Shown here in pieces: positions 9,140 through 17,975 of a stretch of 64,000 bases of DNA (position 1 is its first letter; each line of letters opens with the position of its first letter). Origin of the DNA: Candidatus Obscuribacter sp. (GTDB lineage: Bacteria > Cyanobacteriota > Vampirovibrionia > Obscuribacterales > Obscuribacteraceae). The notes below the pieces were generated by a model. It was not told the origin of the DNA. It saw nothing but the letters and a program-made list of their open reading frames with translations, and did no database searches. The stretch lies in contig JADJQZ010000001.1 in the NCBI GenBank assembly GCA_016712465.1, positions 5,828,001 to 5,892,000 of the forward strand. The letters are read 5' to 3'. The position numbers and the translations under genes are program-made.

Positions 9140-9934
9140 ATGCCGGAGAGCTGGGAACTACACAAACTGTTCGCCCATAACGCAGAGTCCAACGGTGACT
9201 ATCAAAGCGCTGAAAACTATCTCTGGCAAGCAATTGAAGCCGCTGCTGAAAGCAAATCATTTGTCAAGCTTGCCATCTGCATGGACAGTCTTGGCGACCT
9301 GTATTTCCGCATGAAGCGCTTTTCCGAGGCGGAGACCATCTATAACGATTGCCTGGAAAAGCAAATAGGCGCCTTCGGGCTCGAACATCCGGAAATCGCC
9401 GCCACTTTGAACAAACTGGCCAATTGTCAGAATTTTCAGAACAAAATGAAGCCCGCCGAGGACAGCCTCAAGCAGGCCTTGATGATCAACTTGCTCTGCT
9501 TCGGAGAAGGGGCACCGCAAACCAGTACCACAATCAGAAACATAAACAGCCTCTATGCCAGACAGGGTAAGGTCTTCGACATAAGAGAAGTGTCCGGCTG
9601 GGGTCAGGCAAAAGAACAGGCCCCGGAACAGAAAGAAGATTCTATCTGCAAAACCTGTCACCGTCCTTTCAAAGGTCTGCAATGCCCTACCTGTACCCAG
9701 TTCCGCATGACCGCCATGAATCCCGATGAACTGGAGCGCCTGCCTGTTGTCTGCGCCACAAAAGACATCCGTGACGGGACCGTCATCACACTCAGCGCCG
9801 TCAACATCGACGTGCGCCTGGCATCCAAGTTCGACTCCTTCTTCAACGTCAATCATGTGCTGGGTAAACCGGCTACCCGACTCATTTCCAAAGGAGCAGC
9901 TTTGAAGCTCTCAGACGTAGACCTGTCCGGCTGA
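9140..9934 (+). CDS. TPR - zinc ribbon - SAF-like fusion protein
   Basis: 264 residues with three parts. Residues about 5-145 are tetratricopeptide repeats of the kinesin-light-chain type (FSEAETIYNDCLEKQIGAFG followed by HPEIAATLNKLA). Residues 170-185 form a compact zinc ribbon, C170-x2-C173 and C182-x2-C185. Residues about 203-262 look like an SAF domain (VCATKDIRDGTVITLSAVNI... VLGKPATRLISKGAALKLSDV), the fold found in CpaB, FlgA and antifreeze-like proteins. There the pattern reads as an initial 'A..DI..GTVIT' strand and a final 'I..G..L...D' strand. No signal peptide or membrane helix is seen, so it should be cytoplasmic. I do not know this combination from any characterised protein. 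The SAF call is pattern-based. Confidence 0.75.
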   Translation: MPESWELHKLFAHNAESNGDYQSAENYLWQAIEAAAESKSFVKLAICMDSLGDLYFRMKRFSEAETIYNDCLEKQIGAFGLEHPEIAATLNKLANCQNFQNKMKPAEDSLKQALMINLLCFGEGAPQTSTTIRNINSLYARQGKVFDIREVSGWGQAKEQAPEQKEDSICKTCHRPFKGLQCPTCTQFRMTAMNPDELERLPVVCATKDIRDGTVITLSAVNIDVRLASKFDSFFNVNHVLGKPATRLISKGAALKLSDVDLSG

Positions 9935-9944
9935 AAAAATCAAC

Positions 9945-10736
9945 CTAGTGCAATGCTGCGCCGGACATATCCAACATCATGTCTTCCGCTTCCTTCCCGT
10001 AGATTATGCTGTTCAAGGTTTTGGCCAGCTTGAGCCGACCCGGCACCGCAAACAAAGATAGCGGTGCCTTCTCCATGGTGATACTTTCAGTTCTCAAAAC
10101 ACTCTCTTCCTTCTTCATATTGCCGCGAGAAAAGGAAAGAAGAAAACCACCGGTGGGCGGTATCTTGTACACTCCGCGCACAAACATGAGGGCCTCCCGG
10201 GAAAGCTTTAGGTCGCTGGTCAGGGTCATGGCCAGGGTGCCTTCTTCAACGCTATTTCTGGGCATGGTGGAAAAGGCATTATCTTCACCGACAAAACGCA
10301 CCCTCTTTTCCACGCGCAAACAGGGCAACTTAAACATAACCGTCTTGGAAGTTTTAGCGCGGCTGAGATCTTTGAAAATCACCCTCAAATCGCTGGCATT
10401 GCCGCCCAGACCCACCTTGTTCCAGTACTCCAGGGTCATGGGATAGTAATATCCGTCTCTGTTAAAAGCCACGACCTCCCACTTAGGTGCCCGGGCCACC
10501 ACGCAAGCGCGCCCGCAAAAACCCTCCAGCCTGACGGCTTCATCCCCGACATAAAGAGAATAGCGCCCGGCGGCATAGTCGGTTTGCTTGAGAAGCCAAA
10601 CCGGCACAGTCTTTTCAGCTGCCCAGGTGGGAAGAAAAAGCCCCAGAAAAAGACAGCAAGCTAGAGCCACGGACACCTCCCGAAAGAAGGCGCCCCAACC
10701 AGGTCTCTTGCCCTTAATGGAAGCAGATATGTTCAA
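9945..10736 (-). CDS. Secreted hypothetical protein
   Basis: 263 residues from a TTG start at 10736; no better ATG precedes the signal peptide. The N-terminus is basic (KGKRPGWG) followed by a hydrophobic core (VALACCLFLGLFL) and a likely cleavage after TWAA near residue 40. The mature part is beta-rich with no recognised domain; two Cys pairs are present, one as FCGRAC near residue 77. It converges with the TPR/SAF gene (10 nt between stops). Periplasmic or surface location is inferred from the signal peptide. Function is unknown. Confidence 0.65.
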   Translation of the reverse strand: MNISASIKGKRPGWGAFFREVSVALACCLFLGLFLPTWAAEKTVPVWLLKQTDYAAGRYSLYVGDEAVRLEGFCGRACVVARAPKWEVVAFNRDGYYYPMTLEYWNKVGLGGNASDLRVIFKDLSRAKTSKTVMFKLPCLRVEKRVRFVGEDNAFSTMPRNSVEEGTLAMTLTSDLKLSREALMFVRGVYKIPPTGGFLLSFSRGNMKKEESVLRTESITMEKAPLSLFAVPGRLKLAKTLNSIIYGKEAEDMMLDMSGAALH

Positions 10737-10951
10737 TTTTCTTACCGTGGGGGTAGCGCTCAGATTGAAGCAACCCTATTAATATACCCAGCCACCTGAC
10801 CGCCCCTTCCTTTCCAGCCTTCCCTTCCCTGCCCTTCCCTTCAGTCGAAGCCCGTCGCCCGCTTCTCCAGACCGGGCCAAGATCAGGCTCAATATAAGCA
10901 ACCAGAGCACCAGGAGATGAGATAATTGTTGGACGGCTGCAAGTTTTCCTA
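10737..10951. other. Intergenic region with a pyrimidine-rich tract
   Basis: Divergent intergenic region between two secreted-protein genes. Positions about 10801-10850 are strongly C/T-rich with repeated CCTTCC units on the plus strand. No convincing promoter hexamers or hairpin were found. Confidence 0.4.
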
Positions 10952-12028
10952 TTGCATTACCTGAGTAGAGCCTTTGCGGGCGTCGAAACCAAGATTATGG
11001 GCAGGGCCAAACCAATTCGTAACGGTAAAAATCTAAACAGAGTCATAAACCCTCAGCTGAAGCGCATCGGCATACTTACGCTGGGCCTGCTTAGCCTCAC
11101 CGTAGTCTTCGCCGGTCAGGTTCAGGCTGCGTCACCGACCTTCAGCAAATATGACTGGGGCGAGCCCGAATTCAAAGGCAAACCCAGACACTTTATTCAG
11201 TTTCCCAAGGAAAAGTCCGTGGGCGGCATTGCCATTTCAGACAAACCTATTTTTCAGCACGGCGAAGCCAAAACCAAGAATCTTCTGGCGCAGGGCCAGA
11301 TCGACATACCAGCAGGCAAATTTGTCATTTATTTTCCGAACCATGTTTTCTTCCACAACCCACAGTTAATAGAGACATTGAAGCCGGACAGCATCGATTC
11401 GGTGGTGCTTCGCTATGCCACCATGGAAGATGGCGAAGAAGGTTACTCGGTCAAAGCCATGCCATATTTAGCCAAACTTACCGACATCAAGGTAATGGAT
11501 CTGGAAAAATCGGAAATGAACGACTCCGGGCTGTCTGCGCTCAAGCCCTTGAAGAACCTGCAGGCTCTTTTGCTCTTCGCCAATGAATTCGACGGCTCTT
11601 TCTTGAAGGAACTCACTGGTCTAAATAAACTAAAAGTACTAATTTTGAACAACAACGACGTGAAAGTGGAGAATCTTCGCTACTTGAGCCGCTACAAAAG
11701 CATCAAAGTGCTGGGGCTATCCTACACTCACCTCACTGCCGCCTCCGCCGGTTTTCTTGCCGACATGCCTCAGCTTGAAACCTTGCTCCTAGCGGGCAAT
11801 TATCAACTGGACGACAAAGCTATTCCCGTTCTGGCCAAACTGAAGAATTTACACTTTCTGGACATCAGGAAAACCGGTATAACCATGAGCGGCTTCAAAC
11901 GCTTGAAGGTTCTGCTCCCCAATACTCAGGTTCATTCATACCTGGATAACACAAACCCCAATGCACAGAAAAAAGACAGTGAAGTAGAAACGATCTTCGC
12001 ACCGCTCTCCAGGGGACGCAAGCTCTAA
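10952..12028 (+). CDS. Secreted leucine-rich-repeat protein
   Basis: 358 residues from a TTG at 10952; an ATG at 10997 is an equally possible start, since neither has a good ribosome site. A signal peptide follows a basic N-region (LKRIGILTLGLLSLTVVFAG, cleavage near VQA). Residues about 60-150 form an unassigned N-terminal domain. From about residue 165 to 330 there are roughly six leucine-rich repeats with the LxxLxxLxLxxN/T spacing, for example LKNLQALLLFANEF, LNKLKVLILNNNDV, IKVLGLSYTHL and LETLLLAGNYQL. The repeats resemble the GALA/internalin-like bacterial class. Probably an exported binding protein; its ligand is unknown. Confidence 0.8.
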   Translation: MHYLSRAFAGVETKIMGRAKPIRNGKNLNRVINPQLKRIGILTLGLLSLTVVFAGQVQAASPTFSKYDWGEPEFKGKPRHFIQFPKEKSVGGIAISDKPIFQHGEAKTKNLLAQGQIDIPAGKFVIYFPNHVFFHNPQLIETLKPDSIDSVVLRYATMEDGEEGYSVKAMPYLAKLTDIKVMDLEKSEMNDSGLSALKPLKNLQALLLFANEFDGSFLKELTGLNKLKVLILNNNDVKVENLRYLSRYKSIKVLGLSYTHLTAASAGFLADMPQLETLLLAGNYQLDDKAIPVLAKLKNLHFLDIRKTGITMSGFKRLKVLLPNTQVHSYLDNTNPNAQKKDSEVETIFAPLSRGRKL

Positions 12029-12038
12029 GCATCACCTG

Positions 12039-13049
12039 CTATTTCTTAGCCGCTTCCGACTGGCTCCAGTGAAATTTGACCTGTTTTTTGGCATCCATCT
12101 GCACGGCAATCGCTGAACAATGCACGCGGTCCAATATTCCCACGGCCGTATTGCCGGCCCGAAAATCGGGATTGCGATTGGCGCCGCGAGAGCCGGTCAC
12201 AACCAGATCGGCCTGCCAGTCGTTAGCGAGAGTGAGAATTCCATTGGCAGGCGATTCATCGGTGATGATATCGGCCTCCACCCGCTTCAAACCAAAAGCC
12301 TCCACAATGCGGCCGGCATGGTTTTTCAGCAGGCTTTCCACCTGCAACAGGTGATACTTTTCGCGGGTGTAGGCAGCTCCCATACTGAGCAGATGGGAAT
12401 GGGAATCTTTGTGCGATGGGGTATTGACGGTAGCTACAAGAAATTCGGCATCAGGACTCCAATTCATTTCAGCCACCCATTCCGCTGCGGCATCGGCACC
12501 ACTGGAAAGATCAGTGGCAATGATAATTTTGCGGGGTGGAGCAGATATGATCTGACCGATCTCATGAGTGCTGACATTTCCCTGAGCATGCAGCAGATGC
12601 TTGAGACGGCTGCTTCGTACCGCCTCCACCGTGCAAGGAGCCTGCCTCAGTAAGGATGAGGCGACACTACCAAGGGCACAGCGAGTGGAAAGTCCCAGGT
12701 CTTGCGAACCGAGGACGATATAATCGGCGCCCCAGCTGTAAGCTACATCCGAGAGCTTTTCCACTACCGGTCCGAATTCCAGACAAGCTTCCACCCGCGG
12801 CAACACTTCGGCAAAGGCTCTTGTGGTCTGCTTGAGCCAGAGTCCGGCATTATAGCGATACTCTTCCTGCTCGGCACTCAAGGCACTTTCGTGCTCGACT
12901 TGTGCTTCTCCCAGTATGGCCCGAAAATCTTCCACCACTTTACAGAGAAGAAAACTCGTATCCGGCTCCCAGACTCTAGACATGACCGACAGCAGTGCTG
13001 CTTCGGAGCACTCCTGATTATCAACTGGAACTAAAACTCGGGATCCCAT
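12039..13049 (-). CDS. Tandem universal stress protein (two UspA domains)
   Basis: Cytoplasmic stress protein with two Usp domains, about 1-150 and 165-320 counted from the ATG at 13049 (preceded by GAAGG at about 8 nt; longer readings to 13109 lack a site). Both domains start with a typical strand (RVLVPVDNQECSEAALLS; RKIIIATDLSSGADAAAEWV). The ATP-binding motif G-x2-G-x9-G-(S/T) is altered in both: domain 1 reads GSQD-x9-GS, with Asp in place of the second Gly, and domain 2 reads GSRG-x9-GN. Nucleotide binding may therefore be weak in one or both halves. It converges with the LRR gene (10 nt apart). Confidence 0.88.
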   Translation of the reverse strand: MGSRVLVPVDNQECSEAALLSVMSRVWEPDTSFLLCKVVEDFRAILGEAQVEHESALSAEQEEYRYNAGLWLKQTTRAFAEVLPRVEACLEFGPVVEKLSDVAYSWGADYIVLGSQDLGLSTRCALGSVASSLLRQAPCTVEAVRSSRLKHLLHAQGNVSTHEIGQIISAPPRKIIIATDLSSGADAAAEWVAEMNWSPDAEFLVATVNTPSHKDSHSHLLSMGAAYTREKYHLLQVESLLKNHAGRIVEAFGLKRVEADIITDESPANGILTLANDWQADLVVTGSRGANRNPDFRAGNTAVGILDRVHCSAIAVQMDAKKQVKFHWSQSEAAKK

Positions 13050-13273
13050 TTCAACAGCCTTCACCACCATCGTCTCAATGATAGCCCGAACCACTCCACA
13101 ATTGATCAAACCGGAGACTGATCAAGAGGCTGATTTGTCCCCAAGTCGCTCTCTGCCGGGAAGCTCAGGTTCCCCGAAAGAAACCGGTTTCGCTCACAGG
13201 CGGAGCAGATAATCAGAATGCCTCAGGTCAAATTGGAGACAGTAAGAGCCAAGCGCAGCCGCTCACGCTCTTG

Positions 13274-13279
13274 TATAAT
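13274..13279 (+). promoter_or_regulatory. Candidate -10 box (TATAAT) upstream of the gene at 13313
   Basis: A perfect TATAAT lies 33 nt before the ATG at 13313. There is no good -35 at 16-18 nt upstream, so this is a partial promoter match. Confidence 0.35.
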
Positions 13280-13312
13280 CACGGCTGTTAAGCTGCCAAT
13301 CGGTTGAATAGA

Positions 13313-14014
13313 ATGAGATCAGAAATCAAGTCAGTCTTGCTTGCGTGTGCCATATCGACCAGCATTTTTTCAGCGATGGGCACAGCGGGAGCAAAAGAGA
13401 TAATTTTGCCCATTTCCGGACAATACAAGACCATCGACACAAAACTGGCCACAGCTACAATCAAGCTCTTGCAATCCAAGTCTAAAGCCAGCCAGGATAA
13501 GGCTATAAAAGCCATAGAAGCCGCCCCTGATCGCTACGCACCGCCGGTCCTTTATCAATTGTCGGCCACCCTTTTCCAGCGCGGCGATAAAGACAAAGCC
13601 GCCTTCTGGTTCTACGCCGGCCAGTTGAGAGGTAGATACGATGCCAATCGCTGCGGCGACCTCTCGGCCAGGTCAGCCATCGCCGTCATGAACGATCAGT
13701 TCGGCCAGCCCATCAACCAGTACATGTTCTCGAATCTAAGCAAGTTGGAGAAGGTTGTGCCGGAAGTACTGGCCTGGGATAAAAAAACCGCCCATAACTA
13801 TGATCAACGCTGGATTAACTTGCATGGCATGGGATCTATGTTAACAAGCCTGGGGGATAAGGACCAGAGCAAAAGGGATCCCGGGGAAGTAGCCATGAGC
13901 CTGCCCCAGGCGGAGTGGCCGCAAATAGAAGAAGAAACTAGAAAAAACTATCTGAAGGGTTTCCAGGAGACCCTCAGTGAAGCCAAGTTGCTCGCTAAAG
14001 ACAAGAAACAGTAA
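13313..14014 (+). CDS. Secreted hypothetical protein, helical
   Basis: 233 residues from the ATG at 13313, three codons inside a longer TTG reading. Signal peptide: KSVLLACAISTSIFSAMG with cleavage near AGA. The mature protein is helical, with a TPR-like beginning (SQDKAIKAIEAAPDRYAPPVLYQLSATLFQRGDKDKAAFWFYAGQLR). The FWFYAGQLR segment followed by a conserved-looking Arg/Asp/Asn stretch recalls a family of short bacterial proteins with no assigned role. The end overlaps the upstream long reading of the hydrolase gene, but with the start chosen for that gene (14079) there is a 64 nt gap. Likely periplasmic. Confidence 0.7.
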   Translation: MRSEIKSVLLACAISTSIFSAMGTAGAKEIILPISGQYKTIDTKLATATIKLLQSKSKASQDKAIKAIEAAPDRYAPPVLYQLSATLFQRGDKDKAAFWFYAGQLRGRYDANRCGDLSARSAIAVMNDQFGQPINQYMFSNLSKLEKVVPEVLAWDKKTAHNYDQRWINLHGMGSMLTSLGDKDQSKRDPGEVAMSLPQAEWPQIEEETRKNYLKGFQETLSEAKLLAKDKKQ

Positions 14015-14078
14015 GCCTGCCCGAGCAGCAACCGAGACAGGCCGGCTTTTTACAAACAACATCAGAGGTCAGGCAGCC

Positions 14079-14933
14079 GTGCGCGCCAAAATACGTGACA
14101 CCCAGATTTACTTCGACGTAGAGGGAGCCGGGCTGGTGCCGGACGGACCTCGTATGAATGAAAAACCCGTGCTTTTTGCCGTTCATGGCGGTCCAGGCGT
14201 CGATCATACCGGCTACAAGCCAAGCTTGAGCCCCCTCAGCCGACATGTGCAAATTGTCTACTTCGACCATCGCGGACAGGGTCGCTCTGCCCGGGGCGAC
14301 ATCACCTCCTATACGCTTGAAAACAACGTGGCCGACATGGATGCCCTCAGGGACTATCTGGGACTGGAGAAAATCGCCGTCCTGGGCGGTTCCTACGGCG
14401 GTATCGTGGCCCAGGCCTATGCCGCTCAATATCCCGACAGAGTTTCGCACCTGATTTTATCGGTGACCGCCTCCGAGGGTCTTTGCCTCACAAGAGCACG
14501 GGAAATTCTCAATGAACGCGGCACCCCGGAGCAAATCCAGTGGGGCGAGCGCCTCTTTCAAGGGGCGTTTGAAACTGACGAACAAGTAAAAGAGTTCTTC
14601 CATGTGATGGGTACCATGTACTCGGTCAAGTTTGATGCCGAGCAGGCAAAGCTAAAACGAGAGCGCAGCATCGTTTCAAAAGACGCCATAAACTTTGCCT
14701 TTGGTGGTTTTTTGAGACAGCTTTCCCTGACTGCTTCGTTGCCCCGCATCAAAGCCCGCACTCTGGTGATCGGAGCTCGCCATGACTGGATCTGCGCCCC
14801 GGAGTTTTCGGAGCTGGTGGCCTCTAAAATTGACGGTGCCATGCTGCACATCTTCGAGGAAAGCGGCCACTGGGTGGCCGCGGATCAGCAGCAGGCCTAC
14901 TTGGAGCTTATAACAAACTTTCTGACCAGCTAG
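14079..14933 (+). CDS. Alpha/beta hydrolase, proline-iminopeptidase-like (family S33)
   Basis: Probable serine aminopeptidase or related esterase of the alpha/beta-hydrolase fold. A GTG start at 14079 is chosen: AGAGG lies about 10 nt upstream, and the reading from 13977 would add a basic tail overlapping the preceding gene. Seen motifs: oxyanion HGGPG with Asp soon after (HGGPGVDH), the DHRGQGRS strand, nucleophile elbow GGSYGG, the acid Asp in GARHDW, and the catalytic His in ESGHW. That order is the hallmark of the S33 family, whose members remove N-terminal Pro or hydrolyse related substrates. About 284 residues, cytoplasmic. The precise substrate is not determined by sequence. Confidence 0.85.
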   Translation: MRAKIRDTQIYFDVEGAGLVPDGPRMNEKPVLFAVHGGPGVDHTGYKPSLSPLSRHVQIVYFDHRGQGRSARGDITSYTLENNVADMDALRDYLGLEKIAVLGGSYGGIVAQAYAAQYPDRVSHLILSVTASEGLCLTRAREILNERGTPEQIQWGERLFQGAFETDEQVKEFFHVMGTMYSVKFDAEQAKLKRERSIVSKDAINFAFGGFLRQLSLTASLPRIKARTLVIGARHDWICAPEFSELVASKIDGAMLHIFEESGHWVAADQQQAYLELITNFLTS

Positions 14934-14936
14934 CGC

Positions 14937-15773
14937 TCAAGGACCAAGAAAAGGCGGCGCCAGAAGCACGGACTTGTCGAGTTCCAGAGTGCGCAATATG
15001 GTACGCAAACCGAAGCGCACCTTGGTGAGGGGATGAGTCGGGAAGAGTTTGTCATACTTCTCATCGTCGGACTGATTACGCAAAATCAGATCAGGAGCGG
15101 TCAAACTACTGTCATATGGGTCTTGCTGCCAGTTCGTCAAGTTACCGTGACCATCGATGCCGACCTTACCGCTGGTGGTGAGATTCTGCAGCACGGCCGA
15201 TTCACGGCTACCGGTTATACCGGTTTCAATACACTGCACCCGGATAACATAACTGCCCTCGGCCAATGGAATGGTGATGGAGCCTATGTAAGTCATACCG
15301 CTGGGCTTCTGGGGAACCTTGACTATGGTCATGATACAGGGCACTTCCTTGACCTTGACCATATCCACCGACACCAGACCGCCCCCGCTCTGTCTGGCAC
15401 AATTGCGAAAATAGTCTTGCACGCCTTTCTTGTCGCTTAAGGGGCAGGGAATATCAGGCGGAGCCAGGATGCAATGAAGGGACACTTCCTCAGTGCGACC
15501 GGAAGACCATTTCTGCACCGTACCGGAAGCATAGACGCTGGTCAGACCAGTGGTATCAAATTTAATGGCAGAACGAGAAAGACCGGGGGCCTGCTGAATC
15601 GGCTCAGGCACAATTTCCGGTGCCTTCTGGCTACAGCCGGCAAGATTGAAGCAGGCAAGCACAAGCAGGGCCGCCAGTGCCGCTCCCCCTCTTTCGGCGA
15701 GGAAAGGAAAGGACACAAGCCCTGCAGTTTGCCTTACTTTAATTCGCACAAACTTCCTGCAAACTTTCATCAA
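14937..15773 (-). CDS. Lipoprotein of unknown function, overlapping the oxidoreductase gene
   Basis: 278 residues. A basic N-region is followed by a hydrophobic stretch (AALAALLVLACF) and a lipobox LAGC near residue 47, so the mature protein should be lipid-anchored. The first 46 residues are long for a lipoprotein signal, and an internal start is possible. The mature part is beta-rich with six or more Cys (for example CILAPPDIPC, NCARQ, VQCIE). The 5' end overlaps the 3' end of the molybdopterin oxidoreductase gene by 35 nt in another frame, which suggests translational coupling. No domain was recognised. The coupling hints at a role in the same process as the enzyme. Confidence 0.7.
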   Translation of the reverse strand: MMKVCRKFVRIKVRQTAGLVSFPFLAERGGAALAALLVLACFNLAGCSQKAPEIVPEPIQQAPGLSRSAIKFDTTGLTSVYASGTVQKWSSGRTEEVSLHCILAPPDIPCPLSDKKGVQDYFRNCARQSGGGLVSVDMVKVKEVPCIMTIVKVPQKPSGMTYIGSITIPLAEGSYVIRVQCIETGITGSRESAVLQNLTTSGKVGIDGHGNLTNWQQDPYDSSLTAPDLILRNQSDDEKYDKLFPTHPLTKVRFGLRTILRTLELDKSVLLAPPFLGP

Positions 15774-17862
15774 TCACAGCCTGCTCTTCCGGCGTCACTT
15801 TCTCCACCTCCACCAGGCAGGTATGAAAAGTGCCGCCGCCACCCATATCGGCGCTCTCAGAACTGGTCAGCACATTACAGTTATACCCGCCCGGGCTGTA
15901 TTGCCGCCACCACAAACTGAGATGACAGGCCACCCCGGGAGCCACCGTGCCGGCCAGTTTCACCCGGAAGAAGGTCTTACCCCTGTCGTTGAAAGCCCGC
16001 ACCCAATCCCCGTCCTTCAACCCGCGGCTATGGGCGTCCACCTCATTCAACTCGATGGTGGGCACCCTTTCCTTGCGTTTCATAGAGGGCATATCGGCAA
16101 AACTACTGTTGAGAAAATGGTGGGCAGCGGGGCTGACAAAGCGCAGCGGATAGCGCCGGAAGAGTTCAGGATTAGCCTCAGGGCTCTCGGAGACCGGAAT
16201 GTGCACAGGCAAAGGCGACAAACCAAGCTTGAGCATGCCGGCACTATACAACTCAATTTTGCCACTCTCGGTGGGATACTTGCCATCGGCGAAAGGCACG
16301 AAAGGTCTGGGCAAATTCAAACGCACAAAGGTTTCTTGCTTCAATCTCTCATAGGAAATGCCGCGCAGATGCTCGTGATCGCTTGCCAGAGCCTGACGGA
16401 TAAGTTCCTCTGTGCTGTCCTCAAAACAGGGATCGCTGAACCCCATGCGCCGGGCCAACATGCGGAATACTTCCACGTTTGATTTTGACTCACCGAGAGG
16501 CGCCACGGCCGGCTCATTCAACTGTAAATAGAGATGCCCGTAAGCACTGTAAAGATCGCAGTCTTCAAAGACCGTGGGAGCCGGTAAAAGTATATCGGCG
16601 AAGAGAGCCGTATCGGTGGAAACCTGCTCATGAACCACGGTAAAGAGGTCTTCGCGCTTGAGACCCTCAATAACCCTTGATTGATCGGGAGCAACGGCGG
16701 CTGGATTGCTGTTATAAACAAAGAGACCCTTTACCGGCGGATCATTTACATCAAGCAAAGCCTCACCCAGCTTGATCATATTGATGGCGCGCGGCATTTT
16801 CTCATGGCGCTTGAGCAAATCCGCTCTTTCCAGAGCAGCCAGATTCAAGGGATAAGCGCCGCTCAAGCTGAGCATAGCGCCACCGCCCGGCACACCCCAG
16901 GCGCCCACCAGAGCCGGCAAACAGCTCACGGTGCGCACCATCATGCCGCCGTTGGTATGGCGGCTGAGGCCATAATTGAGGCGAATACAACTGGGTTTGA
17001 GGCGGGCATAAAGGCGAGCGAAGTCAACTATCTGGTCTTGAGATAGGCCGGTAATGGCCGCCACTCTGGCCGGGTCATATGCAGCAAGGTGCGAGGCCAG
17101 CGCATCAAAGCCAATGGTATTCTCTTTGATAAACTGCTCGTCGTGCAAACCCTCCTGCACGATCACATGCATCATGCCCAGTGCTAAAGCTGCATCCGTC
17201 CCCGGCAAAGGCTGAATGAACAAATCGGATTGCTCAGCAGTGCGGTTCTTATGCGGGTCAACCGTGACCAATACGGCACCACGCTTGCGCGCCTCATTCA
17301 CAAAGGGCACCAGATGTACATTGGAAGATACGAAATTGGAACCCCAGGCTATAATCAGCTTACTCTCAGGCAAAGACTCAGGATCGGTGCCAAGTCTGTC
17401 ACCCATGGTATGGAGATACCCCTCGGTGGCAGCGGTAGCACATATGGTGCGCAGCAAGCGACTGGCCCCGAAGTAATGGAAGAAACGTCTATCCATGGAG
17501 CCGAAGGCCAGCTTGCCCATATTGCCCGCATAACTATAAGGCAAGACAGCTTCCGGGCCGTACTGAGAAGCTATCGACTGAAAGCTTTCGGCAATGGTAT
17601 CAATAGCCTCTTCCCAGGTGATGGGAGCGAAGCGCCCCTCCCCCTTCTTGCCGACGCGCTTTTGCGGCACAAGCAGCCGCAAAGGGCTATAAAGCCGCTC
17701 CAGATAGTGATTGGTCTTGACGCACAAAAAACCGCGGGTGAAAGGATGGCTCTCATCTCCCCGCACTGAAACCACCCGGCCGTCTTCTACGGTTACCGAC
17801 ATCGAACAGGTATCCGGACAATCATGGGGACAGATGACTCGCCTGGTCTCTCTAAGGCTCAC
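15739..17862 (-). CDS. Molybdopterin-dependent oxidoreductase with one [4Fe-4S] cluster
   Basis: Large catalytic subunit of the formate dehydrogenase/DMSO reductase superfamily, 707 residues, GTG start with AAGGAAG 5 nt upstream. The N-terminal iron-sulfur domain has C11-x3-C15-x3-C19-x27-C47 (CPHDCPDTC, then GFLCVK). The molybdopterin domain follows with typical segments (ITWEEAIDTI, IIAWGSNF, VTVDPHKNRTA, LPGTDAALALGMM). The C-terminal dinucleotide-binding domain starts near residue 590 (RFVSPAAHHFLNSSF). Cys141 in RTICATAA sits where the Mo ligand usually lies, but I cannot prove that. No twin-arginine signal, so cytoplasmic. No partner electron-transfer subunit lies nearby. It resembles the 'MopB_3' type of uncertain substrate. 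Confidence 0.92.
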   Translation of the reverse strand: MSLRETRRVICPHDCPDTCSMSVTVEDGRVVSVRGDESHPFTRGFLCVKTNHYLERLYSPLRLLVPQKRVGKKGEGRFAPITWEEAIDTIAESFQSIASQYGPEAVLPYSYAGNMGKLAFGSMDRRFFHYFGASRLLRTICATAATEGYLHTMGDRLGTDPESLPESKLIIAWGSNFVSSNVHLVPFVNEARKRGAVLVTVDPHKNRTAEQSDLFIQPLPGTDAALALGMMHVIVQEGLHDEQFIKENTIGFDALASHLAAYDPARVAAITGLSQDQIVDFARLYARLKPSCIRLNYGLSRHTNGGMMVRTVSCLPALVGAWGVPGGGAMLSLSGAYPLNLAALERADLLKRHEKMPRAINMIKLGEALLDVNDPPVKGLFVYNSNPAAVAPDQSRVIEGLKREDLFTVVHEQVSTDTALFADILLPAPTVFEDCDLYSAYGHLYLQLNEPAVAPLGESKSNVEVFRMLARRMGFSDPCFEDSTEELIRQALASDHEHLRGISYERLKQETFVRLNLPRPFVPFADGKYPTESGKIELYSAGMLKLGLSPLPVHIPVSESPEANPELFRRYPLRFVSPAAHHFLNSSFADMPSMKRKERVPTIELNEVDAHSRGLKDGDWVRAFNDRGKTFFRVKLAGTVAPGVACHLSLWWRQYSPGGYNCNVLTSSESADMGGGGTFHTCLVEVEKVTPEEQAVIDESLQEVCAN

Positions 17863-17912
17863 TGAATCTTCCTTTTACTAACTTGCAGGTTATTTCACGG
17901 TCACCGGGACTA

Positions 17913-17918
17913 TATAAT
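17913..17918 (+). promoter_or_regulatory. Candidate -10 box (TATAAT) before the DoxX-like gene
   Basis: TATAAT lies in the divergent region between the oxidoreductase and the DoxX-like gene, with only a poor -35 (TTATTT, 17 nt spacing). If used, transcription starts near 17925, which rules out the TTG at 17883 as the start of the next gene. Confidence 0.35.
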
Positions 17919-17975
17919 ATTGAAAGCTTCATCGTTTTCACAGGCAGAAGATTTAATTACACTCAGCCTCAACTA

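Noticed and set aside
15646..16482. 278-codon plus-strand frame opposite the Mo-enzyme
   Set aside because: The minus strand encodes a well-conserved enzyme with its cluster Cys; the plus frame shows no family.
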